Notes under the pieces: model-generated
The model's input: the letters and a program-made list of their open reading frames with translations, nothing else
Told to the model about the DNA's origin: nothing
Databases searched by the model: none
Shown: one piece after another, positions 52,501-61,077 of the stretch
Position numbering within the stretch: position 1 is the first letter of the stretch
How the letters are laid out: each line of letters starts with the position of its first letter
Made by a program: the position numbers and the translations under genes
NCBI RefSeq assembly: GCF_000519305.1
Contig: NZ_KI912610.1
Span: forward strand, 1,470,368-1,534,367
Origin: Mesorhizobium ciceri WSM4083
GTDB lineage: Bacteria; Pseudomonadota; Alphaproteobacteria; Rhizobiales; Rhizobiaceae
DNA length: 64,000 nucleotides
Reading direction: 5' to 3'

Positions 52501-53484
52501 ATGACCACCACCACCCCTCCCGGCATTGCCGACATCCACGCCGCCGCCGCGCGTCTCTCCGGCCTGATCGTCGAAACCCCGTTGATCGAATCGCAGGAGC
52601 TGAACAAGCGCTTCGGCGGCCGCATCCTGTTCAAGCCTGAGACGCTGCAGCGCACCGGTTCGTTCAAGTTCCGCGGCGCCTACAACAAGCTGTCGTCGCT
52701 GAGCGAGGAGGAGCGCAGCCGAGGCGTCGTCGCCTTCTCGTCGGGCAATCATGCGCAGGGTGTCGCCGCTTCGGCCGCGATGTTCGGCGTCAAGGCGGTC
52801 ATCGCCATGCCATCAGATGCCCCAGCTATGAAGATCGCCAACGTGCGCAAGATGGGCGCGGAGGTGGTCCCGTTCGACCGCTTTCGCGACGACCGCATGA
52901 CCGTGATCCGTCCTTACATGGAAAGAGGCATGGTGCTGGTGCCGCCTTTCGACGATCCGGCCATCATTGCCGGCCAGGGCACGATCGGTCTCGAATTGAT
53001 GCGCCAGGCAAAAGCGCTTGGCGTTGACCTCGACGCGGTGATCGTCCCCTGTGGAGGCGGCGGCTTGTCGAGTGGCATCTCCGTTGCCGTCAAGGACGCC
53101 TCGCCGAACACGGCGGTCTGGGCGGTCGAGCCCGAGCATTTCGACGACACCCGCCGTTCGCTCGCCGCCGGCGCCAGGGTTTCGAACGAGCCCGGCCATA
53201 GCTCCATCTGCGACGCGCTGCTGACCGCCGAGCCTGGCGTGATCACCTTCGAGATCAACCGCAGGAACCTCACCGGTGGCATCGCCGTCTCCGACCAGGC
53301 GGCGGCGCAGGCGATGCGCGACGCCATGGCCTATCTCAAGCTGGTGGTCGAGCCCGGCGGCTGCGTGGCGCTGGCGGCACTGTCATCGGGCGAGATCGAG
53401 ATGTCCGGCAAATGCGTTGCCGTGGTGCTGTCCGGCGGCAATGTGGATTTTGGAACGTATGCCGGGATCATGGCGGCGGCGTAG
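52501..53484 (+). CDS. Threonine/serine dehydratase (fold-type II PLP)
   Basis: A 327-residue PLP enzyme of the threonine dehydratase/serine racemase family. The PLP lysine is in TGSFKFRGAYN (about 57), the phosphate loop is GGGGLSSG (about 183), and SSGNHAQG binds the substrate. There is no C-terminal ACT/regulatory domain, so it is a catabolic-type or racemase-type enzyme rather than biosynthetic IlvA. ATG 52501 is the only good start. Confidence 0.92.
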   Translation: MTTTTPPGIADIHAAAARLSGLIVETPLIESQELNKRFGGRILFKPETLQRTGSFKFRGAYNKLSSLSEEERSRGVVAFSSGNHAQGVAASAAMFGVKAVIAMPSDAPAMKIANVRKMGAEVVPFDRFRDDRMTVIRPYMERGMVLVPPFDDPAIIAGQGTIGLELMRQAKALGVDLDAVIVPCGGGGLSSGISVAVKDASPNTAVWAVEPEHFDDTRRSLAAGARVSNEPGHSSICDALLTAEPGVITFEINRRNLTGGIAVSDQAAAQAMRDAMAYLKLVVEPGGCVALAALSSGEIEMSGKCVAVVLSGGNVDFGTYAGIMAAA

Positions 53485-53533
53485 GGTAAACCCCGGTCCA
53501 GTCCACGACGGCGATGTCTAAGGGAGATCCGAC

Positions 53534-53914
53534 ATGGGAGACCTGGAGACAAGAGCGGCTCTGGATCGCCACTGGGCCGCCTCCGATGCCAGCGACTTCG
53601 AGGCGGAACACCAGATCTACCGGGAGGACGCGGTGCTCGACTATCCGCAGTCGGGCGAGCGCATCAGCGGGCGGCGAAACATCCAGTCGTCCCGCGCCGC
53701 GCAGCCGAACCGCAAGCGCTTCACGGTTCGGCGGATAGTCGGCGCGGGCGATCTCTGGGTCACTGAATTTGTTCTCGCCTATGACGGGCGGCCGTCCTAC
53801 ACCGTGAGCATCATGGAGTTCGTCGATGGCAAGGTCGCCCACGAGACCCAGTATTTTGCCGATCCGTTCGAGCCGGGATCTTCGCGCGCGCAATGGGTCG
53901 AGCGGATGCCGTGA
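53534..53914 (+). CDS. SnoaL/NTF2-like protein
   Basis: A 126-residue NTF2-like protein (DRHWAASDASDFEAEHQIYR, EDAVLDYPQSGERISGRRNI). These small barrel proteins include polyketide cyclases and ketosteroid isomerases, but the catalytic residues here do not identify a substrate. GGGAG lies eight bases before ATG 53534. It precedes the glycosylase gene by 18 bp. Confidence 0.85.
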   Translation: MGDLETRAALDRHWAASDASDFEAEHQIYREDAVLDYPQSGERISGRRNIQSSRAAQPNRKRFTVRRIVGAGDLWVTEFVLAYDGRPSYTVSIMEFVDGKVAHETQYFADPFEPGSSRAQWVERMP

Positions 53915-53932
53915 AACCTGGCCGCGCTGAGC

Positions 53933-54532
53933 ATGGCCATCCATCGCCCGCTCGCGCGCTCGGAACTGCCTGGTGATACGGCATCCCTTGCCCGCTACCT
54001 CGTTGGCAAACTCGTGGTGCGCGAGCTGCCTGAAGGCATCGCCAGCGGCCGCATCGTCGAGACAGAAGCCTATGTGACCGGTGATGCCGCCGGGCACGGC
54101 TACCGGGGTATGACCCCGCGCAACCGTTCGCTGTTTCTCGAGGCTGGGCACGCCTATGTCTATCTTGCCTACGGCATCTCCTACATGCTCAATGTCTCGA
54201 GCGAGACGCCGGGGATCGGAACCGGCGTGCTGATCAGGGCGCTCGAGCCGCTCGAAGGCATTGCGATCATGCGGCTCAATCGCGGCATCGAGCGCTTGCG
54301 CGACCTGGCGCGGGGACCGGGAAGGCTGGCCCAGGCACTGCGGATCGATCGTTCTCTCGACGGGCTCGATCTGTGCCGGGAAGGCCCGCTATGGCTGGCA
54401 GTTGATGATCATCAGGCCGGGGACATCGGGCAGGGCATCCGGATCGGCATTACGAAGGACGCGGATCGCCCGCTACGGTTTTACGTCAAGGGGAGCGCCT
54501 TCGTCAGCGGCCCGAAATCGCTAAACGAATAA
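53933..54532 (+). CDS. DNA-3-methyladenine glycosylase (AAG/MPG family)
   Basis: A 199-residue base-excision glycosylase. RIVETEAYVTGDAAGHGYRG (residues about 40-59) holds the catalytic Glu and Tyr and the family signature, and AYVYLAYGISYMLN and RGPGRLAQAL are conserved. It removes alkylated purines from DNA. It is the last gene before the retron, and the retron RNA starts about 100 bp after its stop. Confidence 0.93.
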   Translation: MAIHRPLARSELPGDTASLARYLVGKLVVRELPEGIASGRIVETEAYVTGDAAGHGYRGMTPRNRSLFLEAGHAYVYLAYGISYMLNVSSETPGIGTGVLIRALEPLEGIAIMRLNRGIERLRDLARGPGRLAQALRIDRSLDGLDLCREGPLWLAVDDHQAGDIGQGIRIGITKDADRPLRFYVKGSAFVSGPKSLNE

Positions 54533-54630
54533 GAACGCCACTATTGGCCTGCTACTACCGTCCGGGTATTGCTCTTCACAATTGCCAGAGGCACTCTGCT
54601 TGACAGAATCTTTGGGGGGTGAGAGACAGT

Positions 54631-54801
54631 GTATAGCTTACGCGAAAAGCACTTTTTGTGCTTGGTCCGACGTTTCGTCAGACCTCAATTGATTGATAGG
54701 TTTTATCCGGTGTGGAACAACGTGGTGTCTTACCGCCACAAGTGGCCGCTCCGCTCGGTAAAACTCCACGTTCTTCCACACCTCCAAGGGTAAGTGATAG
54801 C
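54631..54801 (+). ncRNA. Retron msr-msd RNA
   Basis: Located upstream of the effector and RT genes. The a1 arm is GTATAGCTTAC (54631-54641). The likely branching guanosine is at 54642 in GCGAAAAGC, similar to TTAGCGAGAGG of Ec86. Two msr hairpins follow: AAGCAC-TTTTT-GTGCTT (54647-54663) and GGTCCGACG-TTT-CGTCAGACC (54664-54684). The msd stem pairs 54709-54735 with 54756-54782, 24 of 27 positions, around a 20-base loop. The a2 arm GTAAGTGATAGC (54790-54801) pairs with a1 through nine positions, one of them G-U, with one mismatch. Structure was judged by eye; the exact 5' end and priming site are inferred. Confidence 0.88.
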
Positions 54802-55753
54802 CGGGGGTGACATAGTCGATCTCATTGATCGAATTGACGCGGGCACGATACATGTGCGTGCTCCGAGCCCGCTGATTTTTCTGTGTGGCGGTCAGACCGA
54901 CGTTAAGAACCCAAAGCCAATTTCGCTGCGTGAAGCGTTCACTCGGATTTACGCCAACCCAAGTCTCCGCTCGTATCACACCATCATGCCGGAAGATTTC
55001 AGGATCTTCCCTCCCCATGGCCAGTACAAAGACATTCTCAGCTTCGAGACGGAATTCGCTGAGATAGTGGATCTCGTCGTCCTGTTTTCCGAGAGCAATG
55101 GCAGCTTCACCGAACTCGGCGCCTTTTCGATGATCAAGGAGATCGCCGACCGGTTGCTAGTCGTGATTGATGACCAGAATTACAATGCCGATTCCTTTAT
55201 CAAGCTCGGCCCACTTCTCTTCCTTCAAAACAACATTGGGCAATCATCAGTCTGTGTCGTCAATAGGAATGACCTCAATATTAAAAGCATCAAGGATGTA
55301 GGCGATCTCGACATCGGTGTCTTTGAAAGCCGGATCGTGGCTGCGATCAACGCGCGTCGCCGTGAAGTGAAGGAGCCTACGACCTTTAATCCAGAGCGGC
55401 CCGGCCACATCATCAAGCTCATTGTCGGACTGATCCAGCACTACGGAGCACTGACAATCGAGGAGATCGAAGCTTTAGTCGCCGGCTTTGACGTGAAGCT
55501 TAAGCATGGCAAATTGGCTGATTACCTGCTCTGCGCCATCAATGCGGAGTGGATACTGAAGGACAGGCGCGGTTTTGTTGATTACTACTGTGCCATACCT
55601 AACAAGGCTGACGCGATCGAATATAGGCTTCGAAAGGCAAAGGAGGTCGAGCCGCGAGAGAGGTGGCGCGCCCAAATCAGCGAATTTTGGAAGGCAAATG
55701 ACGACGCGCGCTTCAGCGTGATTCAGGCAGCCTTCAAAGGCGCGCTCAAATGA
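54794..55753 (+). CDS. Retron effector: nucleoside-deoxyribosyltransferase-like with C-terminal winged helix
   Basis: A 319-residue effector of the retron type found with Ec86/St85-like retrons. The N-terminal domain has LIFLCGG (residues 27-33), SLREAFTRIYANP, and SESNGSFTELGAFSMIKEI (99-117), typical of the deoxyribosyltransferase-like family with a catalytic Glu in TELGAF. The C-terminal 120 residues (HYGALTIEEIEALVAGF) look like a winged helix. The GTG start 54794 follows AAGGG and lies inside the ncRNA a2 arm; GTG 54854 would lose most of the N-terminus. Its stop overlaps the RT ATG (ATGA). It is presumably held inactive by RT-msDNA until phage infection. Confidence 0.9.
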   Translation: MIAGGDIVDLIDRIDAGTIHVRAPSPLIFLCGGQTDVKNPKPISLREAFTRIYANPSLRSYHTIMPEDFRIFPPHGQYKDILSFETEFAEIVDLVVLFSESNGSFTELGAFSMIKEIADRLLVVIDDQNYNADSFIKLGPLLFLQNNIGQSSVCVVNRNDLNIKSIKDVGDLDIGVFESRIVAAINARRREVKEPTTFNPERPGHIIKLIVGLIQHYGALTIEEIEALVAGFDVKLKHGKLADYLLCAINAEWILKDRRGFVDYYCAIPNKADAIEYRLRKAKEVEPRERWRAQISEFWKANDDARFSVIQAAFKGALK

Positions 55754-56697
55754 GCGACATAGTGCGAATCCTCGCCATCGAAACCGGTATGGAAATGAGC
55801 CTTGTTGAGCGTATTATCCGAACGGCGCCGGTGAGGTACAAGACTTATCAAATTCCCAAGCGCTCCGGCGGGCATAGAACAATTTCCCAACCTGCTCGTG
55901 AGGTGAAACTCCTCCAACGCGCCCTCATCGAAGTATTGCTGCGCAGGCTCCCAGTGCACGAAGCTGCGACTGCGTACCGCGAGGGGATGTCAATAAGGGA
56001 CAATGCGCTTCGTCATGTGGGTGGCGGGCCTATCTTAAAGATGGATTTCAAGGACTTCTTTCCTTCAATCAGACCTCACGATTGGGTAGAATTTTGCAAG
56101 GAAACTGGTGCGATCAGTGATCTCGTGGATATCCAGCTGACGAGCTTGCTGATGTTTCAGCGCCCAAAGAGAAGCTCGACATTACGCTTGGCGATTGGAG
56201 CGCCTTCTTCGCCGTTTGTCTCGAATGCGCTTCTCTTCGAATTCGACAAACGCATTTCGGAGGCCGTAGCCAAGGACCACGTGATTTACACCCGCTACGC
56301 CGACGACCTCACATTTTCCGCTCCGCGAACAGGTCATCTCGTCAACGTAGAGAAGATGGTACGATCGACCCTCAGGGGATTGGGTTATCCGAAACTCACC
56401 GTGAACAATGAAAAGACAACGCGGGTTACTCGTAAATATGGCCGCAAGGTCACAGGATTAACGCTCACCAACGACGGGAAGGTCTCCGTTGGCCACGCCC
56501 GAAAGCGACTCTTGCATGCCACGGTGCATCGCGCATCTCAGGACAAACTAAACTCGACTGAGTTGGGGGTTCTTAAGGGAATGTTGGGTTTCGTGAACAG
56601 CGTGGAGCCACAATTCATCGAGAAGCTACGGGAGCGATATGGATCTGCGCTAATCGGTCGGATCCAAGCGTATGATATTCCAAAACGGAAATGGTAA
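55750..56697 (+). CDS. Retron reverse transcriptase
   Basis: A 315-residue retron RT. All motifs are present: the retron-specific NAxxH (DNALRH, residues 84-89), motif A LKMDFKDFFPS (D99), motif B GAPSSPFVSNA (150-160), the YADD catalytic box (183-186) and the VTG motif (VTGLTL, 234-239) that helps recognise msr. It makes msDNA from the msd region of the upstream RNA. Translation is coupled to the effector by the 4-base overlap. Base composition is lower in GC than the flanking housekeeping genes, consistent with horizontal transfer. Confidence 0.97.
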   Translation: MSDIVRILAIETGMEMSLVERIIRTAPVRYKTYQIPKRSGGHRTISQPAREVKLLQRALIEVLLRRLPVHEAATAYREGMSIRDNALRHVGGGPILKMDFKDFFPSIRPHDWVEFCKETGAISDLVDIQLTSLLMFQRPKRSSTLRLAIGAPSSPFVSNALLFEFDKRISEAVAKDHVIYTRYADDLTFSAPRTGHLVNVEKMVRSTLRGLGYPKLTVNNEKTTRVTRKYGRKVTGLTLTNDGKVSVGHARKRLLHATVHRASQDKLNSTELGVLKGMLGFVNSVEPQFIEKLRERYGSALIGRIQAYDIPKRKW

Positions 56698-56789
56698 GCG
56701 CTTAACCCTTCGGCGGACAATCTGAGGCGACTGAACGTGCCGCCCCAAAGTCCACGAGATCTGAGCCTGTTGCTGGCTAAGTTTCGAGT

Positions 56790-57926
56790 CTAATCCAGCG
56801 TCCGCCTGAACCGCACCAACGCGACGCCGGCAAACAATGCCACGAACACCACCAGCCAGCCGATCTCGCCTGCCACGGCCGGCAGTTCCGCTCCCTTCAG
56901 CATCACCGCGCGGGTGATGCGCAGGAAATGCGTCAGCGGGAAGATCTCGCCGAAGGCCTGCGCCCAGTCCGGCATGCCGCGGTAGGGGAACATGAAGCCT
57001 GACAGCATGATCGACGGCAGGAAGAAGAAGAAGGTGAGCTGGAGCGCCTGCATTTGCGTGCGGGCGATGGTCGAGATCGTATAGCCGAGCAGCACCAGCG
57101 CCAGCACGAAGATCAGCACGGCGGTTAGGAGCAGCGACATCGATCCGGTGAAGGGGATGGCGAACAGAAGCTTCGCCGCCGCCAGCACCACCACCACCTG
57201 CACGCCGCCGACCGCCAGATAGGGCAGCACCTTGCCCATCATGATCTCGAGCGGGCTGGACGGCATGGCCAGCAGGTTCTCCATCGTGCCGCGCTCGGTC
57301 TCGCGGGTCAGCGCGATCGAGGTCATCATCACCATGGTCATCTGCAGGATGACGCCGAGCAGGCCGGGTACGATGTTGTATTGCGAGATGCCTTCGGGAT
57401 TGTAGCGCCGGTGTACGACGACATCGAGCTGGCCCTTGGCGGCCTCGGCGGCGGCTTCCTGCGTGCCTTGCGCCCTCAGCAGCGCCTGGCTGGCGACGGT
57501 GCCGAGCGTCGAGATGGCGCCGCTGGCCACCGCCGGGTCGGTGGCGTCGGCCTCGATGAGTATCTGCGGGTTGTTGCCGCTCTCCACCCGCCTGGCGAAA
57601 TCGGCCGGGATGGTGACGACGAAGGCGACGTCGCCGCGCGATATCAGGAACTCGGCCTCGGCGGCACTTTGCGCGACATGGTCGAAACGATAGTAGCCGG
57701 TGGTCTGCAGCGCCGCGACAATGGCACGCGTGTAGGGATCGTTGCTCGTCGCCACGAGTGCTGCCGGCAGGCTTTTCGGGTCGTTGTTGATGGCGTAGCC
57801 GAACAGCACCAATTGTATCAGCGGCACACCCAGCATCATGGCGAAGGTGATGCGGTCGCGCCGCATCTGGATGAACTCCTTGATCAGCAGGGCGCCAAGC
57901 CGGGCGAAGGAAAAGACGCTGTTCAT
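56790..57926 (-). CDS. ABC-2 type permease (YbhS-like)
   Basis: A 378-residue membrane protein with the ABC-2 permease layout: a first helix (ITFAMMLGVPLIQLVLFGYA), a large extracytoplasmic domain of about 150 residues, then several helices including FFFFLPSIMLSGFMFPYRGM. It overlaps the ATPase gene by four bases and forms with it and the HlyD-like gene an exporter resembling E. coli YbhGFSR; only one permease is present here. Substrate unknown, possibly drugs. Confidence 0.9.
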   Translation of the reverse strand: MNSVFSFARLGALLIKEFIQMRRDRITFAMMLGVPLIQLVLFGYAINNDPKSLPAALVATSNDPYTRAIVAALQTTGYYRFDHVAQSAAEAEFLISRGDVAFVVTIPADFARRVESGNNPQILIEADATDPAVASGAISTLGTVASQALLRAQGTQEAAAEAAKGQLDVVVHRRYNPEGISQYNIVPGLLGVILQMTMVMMTSIALTRETERGTMENLLAMPSSPLEIMMGKVLPYLAVGGVQVVVVLAAAKLLFAIPFTGSMSLLLTAVLIFVLALVLLGYTISTIARTQMQALQLTFFFFLPSIMLSGFMFPYRGMPDWAQAFGEIFPLTHFLRITRAVMLKGAELPAVAGEIGWLVVFVALFAGVALVRFRRTLD

Positions 57927-58843
57927 GCCATGTTGTCCTTCGAGCCGGACATGAACTGGATGAAGACGTCCTCAAGGCTGGTTTCGCCGGGCGAAACTTT
58001 CACGCCCTTGTGCTCTTTCTCGACATCGGCGAGCGCGGCTTCGAGCTTCTTCTTGTCGGAGCCGACGACATGCAGCGTCGCGCCGAAAGGCGCCACCTGG
58101 TCGACGCCTGGGCGGCCTTGGAGCGCTTCGGCGACCTGATCGAGCCGCGGACCCTGCAGGACGAAGGTGGTCAGCCCGGCATTCCTGACCACCTCGGCGA
58201 CCGTGCCGGTGGCCAGCATCTTGCCGTAGGAGATATAGCTGATGCGGTGGCAGCGCTCGGCTTCGTCCATGTAGTGGGTGGAGACCAGCACGGTCAGCCC
58301 GCCGCTGGCCAGGCGATGGATCTCGTCCCAGAACTCGCGCCGCGCCTTCGGATCGACACCTGCCGTAGGCTCGTCGAGCAGCAGCAATTTCGGCTTGTGC
58401 ATGATGCAGGCGGCCAGCGCCAGCCGCTGCTTCCAGCCGCCGGACAAGGTGCCCGCCAGCTGGTTGCGGCGCGACGTCAGGCCGAGGTCCTCCAACGTGC
58501 TCGCGACATGCTCTTCGACCGGCTTCAGCCGGTAGAGGCGCGCCACGAATTCGAGATTCTCGCCGATCGTCAGATCCTCGTAAAACGAGAATTTCTGCGT
58601 CATGTAGCCGACTTCGCGCTTGATGCGCAGGCTGTCGGTGCGGATGTTGAAGCCGAGTACCGTGCCTTCGCCTTCGTCCGGCGTCAGCAGGCCGCACATG
58701 ATGCGGATGGTGGTGGTCTTGCCCGAACCGTTGGGGCCGAGAAAGCCGACGATCTCGCCCTCGGCGACCGACATCGTCACATGGTCGACGACGGTCTTGT
58801 CGCCAAAACGCTTGACCAGGCCATGGACGTCGATGGCGTTCAT
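57923..58843 (-). CDS. ABC transporter ATPase (YbhF-like, single domain)
   Basis: A 306-residue ATPase with Walker A GPNGSGKTT, signature LSGGWKQRLALAACI, Walker B LLLLDEPTAGVD and H-loop THYMDEAERC. E. coli YbhF has two such domains; here there is one, so a dimer would serve the permease. ATG 58843 overlaps the stop of the HlyD-like gene by four bases. An open frame continues further upstream, but it lies within that gene in another frame. Confidence 0.92.
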   Translation of the reverse strand: MNAIDVHGLVKRFGDKTVVDHVTMSVAEGEIVGFLGPNGSGKTTTIRIMCGLLTPDEGEGTVLGFNIRTDSLRIKREVGYMTQKFSFYEDLTIGENLEFVARLYRLKPVEEHVASTLEDLGLTSRRNQLAGTLSGGWKQRLALAACIMHKPKLLLLDEPTAGVDPKARREFWDEIHRLASGGLTVLVSTHYMDEAERCHRISYISYGKMLATGTVAEVVRNAGLTTFVLQGPRLDQVAEALQGRPGVDQVAPFGATLHVVGSDKKKLEAALADVEKEHKGVKVSPGETSLEDVFIQFMSGSKDNMA

Positions 58844-59793
58844 CTTGCGCTGTCCGCCAGATCGACATCGACGATCTGGCCCGGTTGCAGCGGGCCGGCA
58901 TCGCCCTCCGGCCGCGCCTCGACGAGGTAGACCAGCTTTTGCCGGTTCTCCAGGGAGTAGATCACCGGCGGGGTGAACTCGGGATCTGGCGAAACATAGC
59001 TGACGCGCGCCTTCACATCCGGGCCGCACCCGTCGCAATGGACGCCGAGCAAGGTGCCGACCTTGACCGAGGAGAAGGCGCTCTCCGGTATGTAGACGCT
59101 GAGCTTGACCGCACCGTCGGGCAGGATCGAAATCACAGGCGCGGTCGGACCTGATGTGTCGCCCGGATTGCGGATGACATCGTTGACGCGGCCCGGCGAA
59201 GGCGCCGCCAGCACCCGCTTCGACAGCCGCCACTGCGCCTGCTCCAGGGCCGCCTGCGCCTGCTTGACCTGATTGTCGGCGGCCTTGATCGTTTCGGGCC
59301 GTGCCGGCAGGCCGCCGACCGCGAGATTGGCATTGGCCTGGCCGACCTGGGCATTGGCCGTTTCGAGCGTGGCCGACGCGGTGTCGAAATCCGCCTGCGT
59401 GCCGGCGCCGCGCTTGAACAGATCGGCGGCGCGGTCGTATTTGCGCTTGGCGTCGGCGGCTTGGGCGCTGGCCATGTCGACCTCGGCCTTCAGCACGGCG
59501 ATCTCTTCCGGCCGCTTGCCGATCTGCAGGTCGGCCAACTGCGCTTGCGCCTGGGCAAGGCCGGCCTGCGCCTGCGCAACCGCGATCTTGGCATCGGCAC
59601 TTTCCAGCGTCACCACGGTCGTGCCAGGCACCACACGGTCGCCGCGCTTGACAGTGACGGTCTCGACCTGCGCCACCTCGATCGGCGCTAGCAGCACATA
59701 GTCGCCTTCGACATAGCCGACGGCCAGCGGGGCAGCCGGGGCACAGGCCGAGAAGAGCTGCGCGGCGAGCGGCAGCGAACACAGAAAGCTCAT
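58840..59793 (-). CDS. HlyD/YbhG-like membrane fusion protein
   Basis: A 317-residue periplasmic adaptor. It has an N-terminal signal or lipoprotein-like segment (MSFLCSLPLAAQLFSACAPA; the lipobox is imperfect), a beta-barrel/lipoyl region (VTVKRGDRVVPGTTVVTLES), and a long coiled-coil hairpin (residues about 65-195, rich in Ala/Gln). It bridges the ABC exporter to an outer-membrane channel. It starts 13 bp after the TetR gene and overlaps the ATPase gene. Confidence 0.9.
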   Translation of the reverse strand: MSFLCSLPLAAQLFSACAPAAPLAVGYVEGDYVLLAPIEVAQVETVTVKRGDRVVPGTTVVTLESADAKIAVAQAQAGLAQAQAQLADLQIGKRPEEIAVLKAEVDMASAQAADAKRKYDRAADLFKRGAGTQADFDTASATLETANAQVGQANANLAVGGLPARPETIKAADNQVKQAQAALEQAQWRLSKRVLAAPSPGRVNDVIRNPGDTSGPTAPVISILPDGAVKLSVYIPESAFSSVKVGTLLGVHCDGCGPDVKARVSYVSPDPEFTPPVIYSLENRQKLVYLVEARPEGDAGPLQPGQIVDVDLADSAR

Positions 59794-59806
59794 GGTCTTT
59801 GCCCCT

Positions 59807-60499
59807 TCATGCTTTGCTCTTTTTGGAAGCCAATATGGCCTTGATATTACCCGATGTGACCGCCACCACCTTGGCCGCCTCGGCGGCGCCGATGTCTTTC
59901 CAGCCCATGCGGCGCATCACCGCCTCGCGGCCGATGCGGAAATAGATGACCTGGCCAATCAGCGTGAACACGGTGAGCCTTGTGGCCTCGCTTTCGGCGG
60001 GCTCGCCGGTCGCCTGTTCCCAGAGCTGGCACAGCCGACGATGCGTCGGCTCGAAGACGCCGTCATAGATGCGGTCGAGGGCTGCCGTCGGATGCGAAAG
60101 CTCACGCAACACGAACTGCACGATCTCGCCGGCCTGCGGGCTGGCCACGACAAAGCCGACCATCCGCTCCAGCGCCGCGAAGAGCAGCGCTTGCGCCGCC
60201 TCCGGATTGGCTGGTCCCGGCGCAGGCGCCTGTACATTGCCGAGCGCCTGGCCGGCTACACCCTGGATGGTCTCCACGATAAAGTCGGCGGCAGCGGCGC
60301 GAAGACCCTCCTTGCCACCGAAATGATAGGCGATCGAGCCGATATTGGCCCGCGCCTCGGCGGCGATCTCGCGCGTCGAGGTGCCGTCAAACCCCTGACT
60401 CCCGAACAGTTTCAGCGCCGCGCGGACAAGCGCCGCACGCGTCATCTCGGCGGGAGATGCTTCGCGGCGAAGATTTTTGGCATCGGGCTGCTTGATCAT
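59807..60499 (-). CDS. TetR regulator with DUF1956 C-terminal domain (CecR-like)
   Basis: A 230-residue repressor. The N-terminal HTH is MTRAALVRAALKLFGSQGFD, then STREIAAEARANIGSIAYHF, with FGGKEGL after it; the C-terminal part is the CecR-type ligand domain. In E. coli, CecR controls ybhGFSR. Here the exporter genes follow directly, and a 24-bp perfect palindrome 7 bp upstream of its start is the likely operator, so it probably represses its own operon. Confidence 0.92.
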   Translation of the reverse strand: MIKQPDAKNLRREASPAEMTRAALVRAALKLFGSQGFDGTSTREIAAEARANIGSIAYHFGGKEGLRAAAADFIVETIQGVAGQALGNVQAPAPGPANPEAAQALLFAALERMVGFVVASPQAGEIVQFVLRELSHPTAALDRIYDGVFEPTHRRLCQLWEQATGEPAESEATRLTVFTLIGQVIYFRIGREAVMRRMGWKDIGAAEAAKVVAVTSGNIKAILASKKSKA

Positions 60500-60506
60500 C
60501 CCGTTA

Positions 60507-60530
60507 CTTTAATCAATCGATTGATTAAAG
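60507..60530. promoter_or_regulatory. Palindromic operator upstream of the CecR-like regulator
   Basis: A 24-bp perfect palindrome with half-site CTTTAATCAATC, mirrored exactly with no spacer (centre at 60518/60519). It lies 7 bp before the TetR ATG and 73 bp before the divergent CYTH gene, so it may affect both directions. AT-richness in a GC-rich setting supports a binding site. Confidence 0.85.
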
Positions 60531-60603
60531 TCAATTCACGAACGCCAGTCCGTGTATGTCACCGTCTTGCCATGGGCAGCGGCAACCGCTTTAGTGCGCG
60601 GCC

Positions 60604-61077
60604 ATGGGCAAGGAAGTCGAACGAAAATTCCTGGTCACCAGCACCGCATGGCGGGAGCTGGCCGAGGCGGATATCCGCATCCTGCAGTTCTACCTCGCGG
60701 CCGGCCCCGGGCGCACGGTGCGCATCCGCATCAGCGACGGCACTTCCGCCAAGCTGACGCTCAAATTCGGCAGCAAGGCGCGCGAGCGCGACGAATTCGA
60801 ATACCCGATCCCGCTGTCGGAGGCGGTGGAGATGCTGGACTTCGCCATCGGACGTGTCATCGAGAAGACACGTCACCATGTTAGGCACCGTGGCTATCTC
60901 TACGAAGTCGATGTTTTTGGCGGTCCGCTTGCGGGACTTGTGGTCGCTGAACTTGAGACGCCGGAGGACGTGCCGGACGAAATGCTGCCCGACTGGCTCG
61001 GCCGTGAAGTCACCGGCGAGCAGAAATTCTACAACGCGTCGCTCGCCCTTGGTGGGATTCCGGAGATCGCCGCATGA
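60604..61077 (+). CDS. CYTH domain protein (triphosphate tunnel enzyme)
   Basis: A 157-residue CYTH protein. The signature ExExK is at the N-terminus (EVERKFLV, residues 4-11), and Arg/Lys strands (TVRIRISD, KLTLKF, VIEKTRHHVRH) line the tunnel. Bacterial members hydrolyse inorganic triphosphate or bind polyphosphate. It overlaps the CHAD gene by four bases, so the two act together in polyphosphate or triphosphate metabolism (inferred). Confidence 0.93.
   Translation: MGKEVERKFLVTSTAWRELAEADIRILQFYLAAGPGRTVRIRISDGTSAKLTLKFGSKARERDEFEYPIPLSEAVEMLDFAIGRVIEKTRHHVRHRGYLYEVDVFGGPLAGLVVAELETPEDVPDEMLPDWLGREVTGEQKFYNASLALGGIPEIAA

Noticed and set aside
54610..54789. Alternative retron a1/a2 pair CTTTGGGGGGTG with CACACCTCCAAGG
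   Set aside because: The second half (54777-54789) overlaps the end of the msd stem (54756-54782), so both cannot form; the GTATAGCTTAC pair also places the guanosine as in Ec86.
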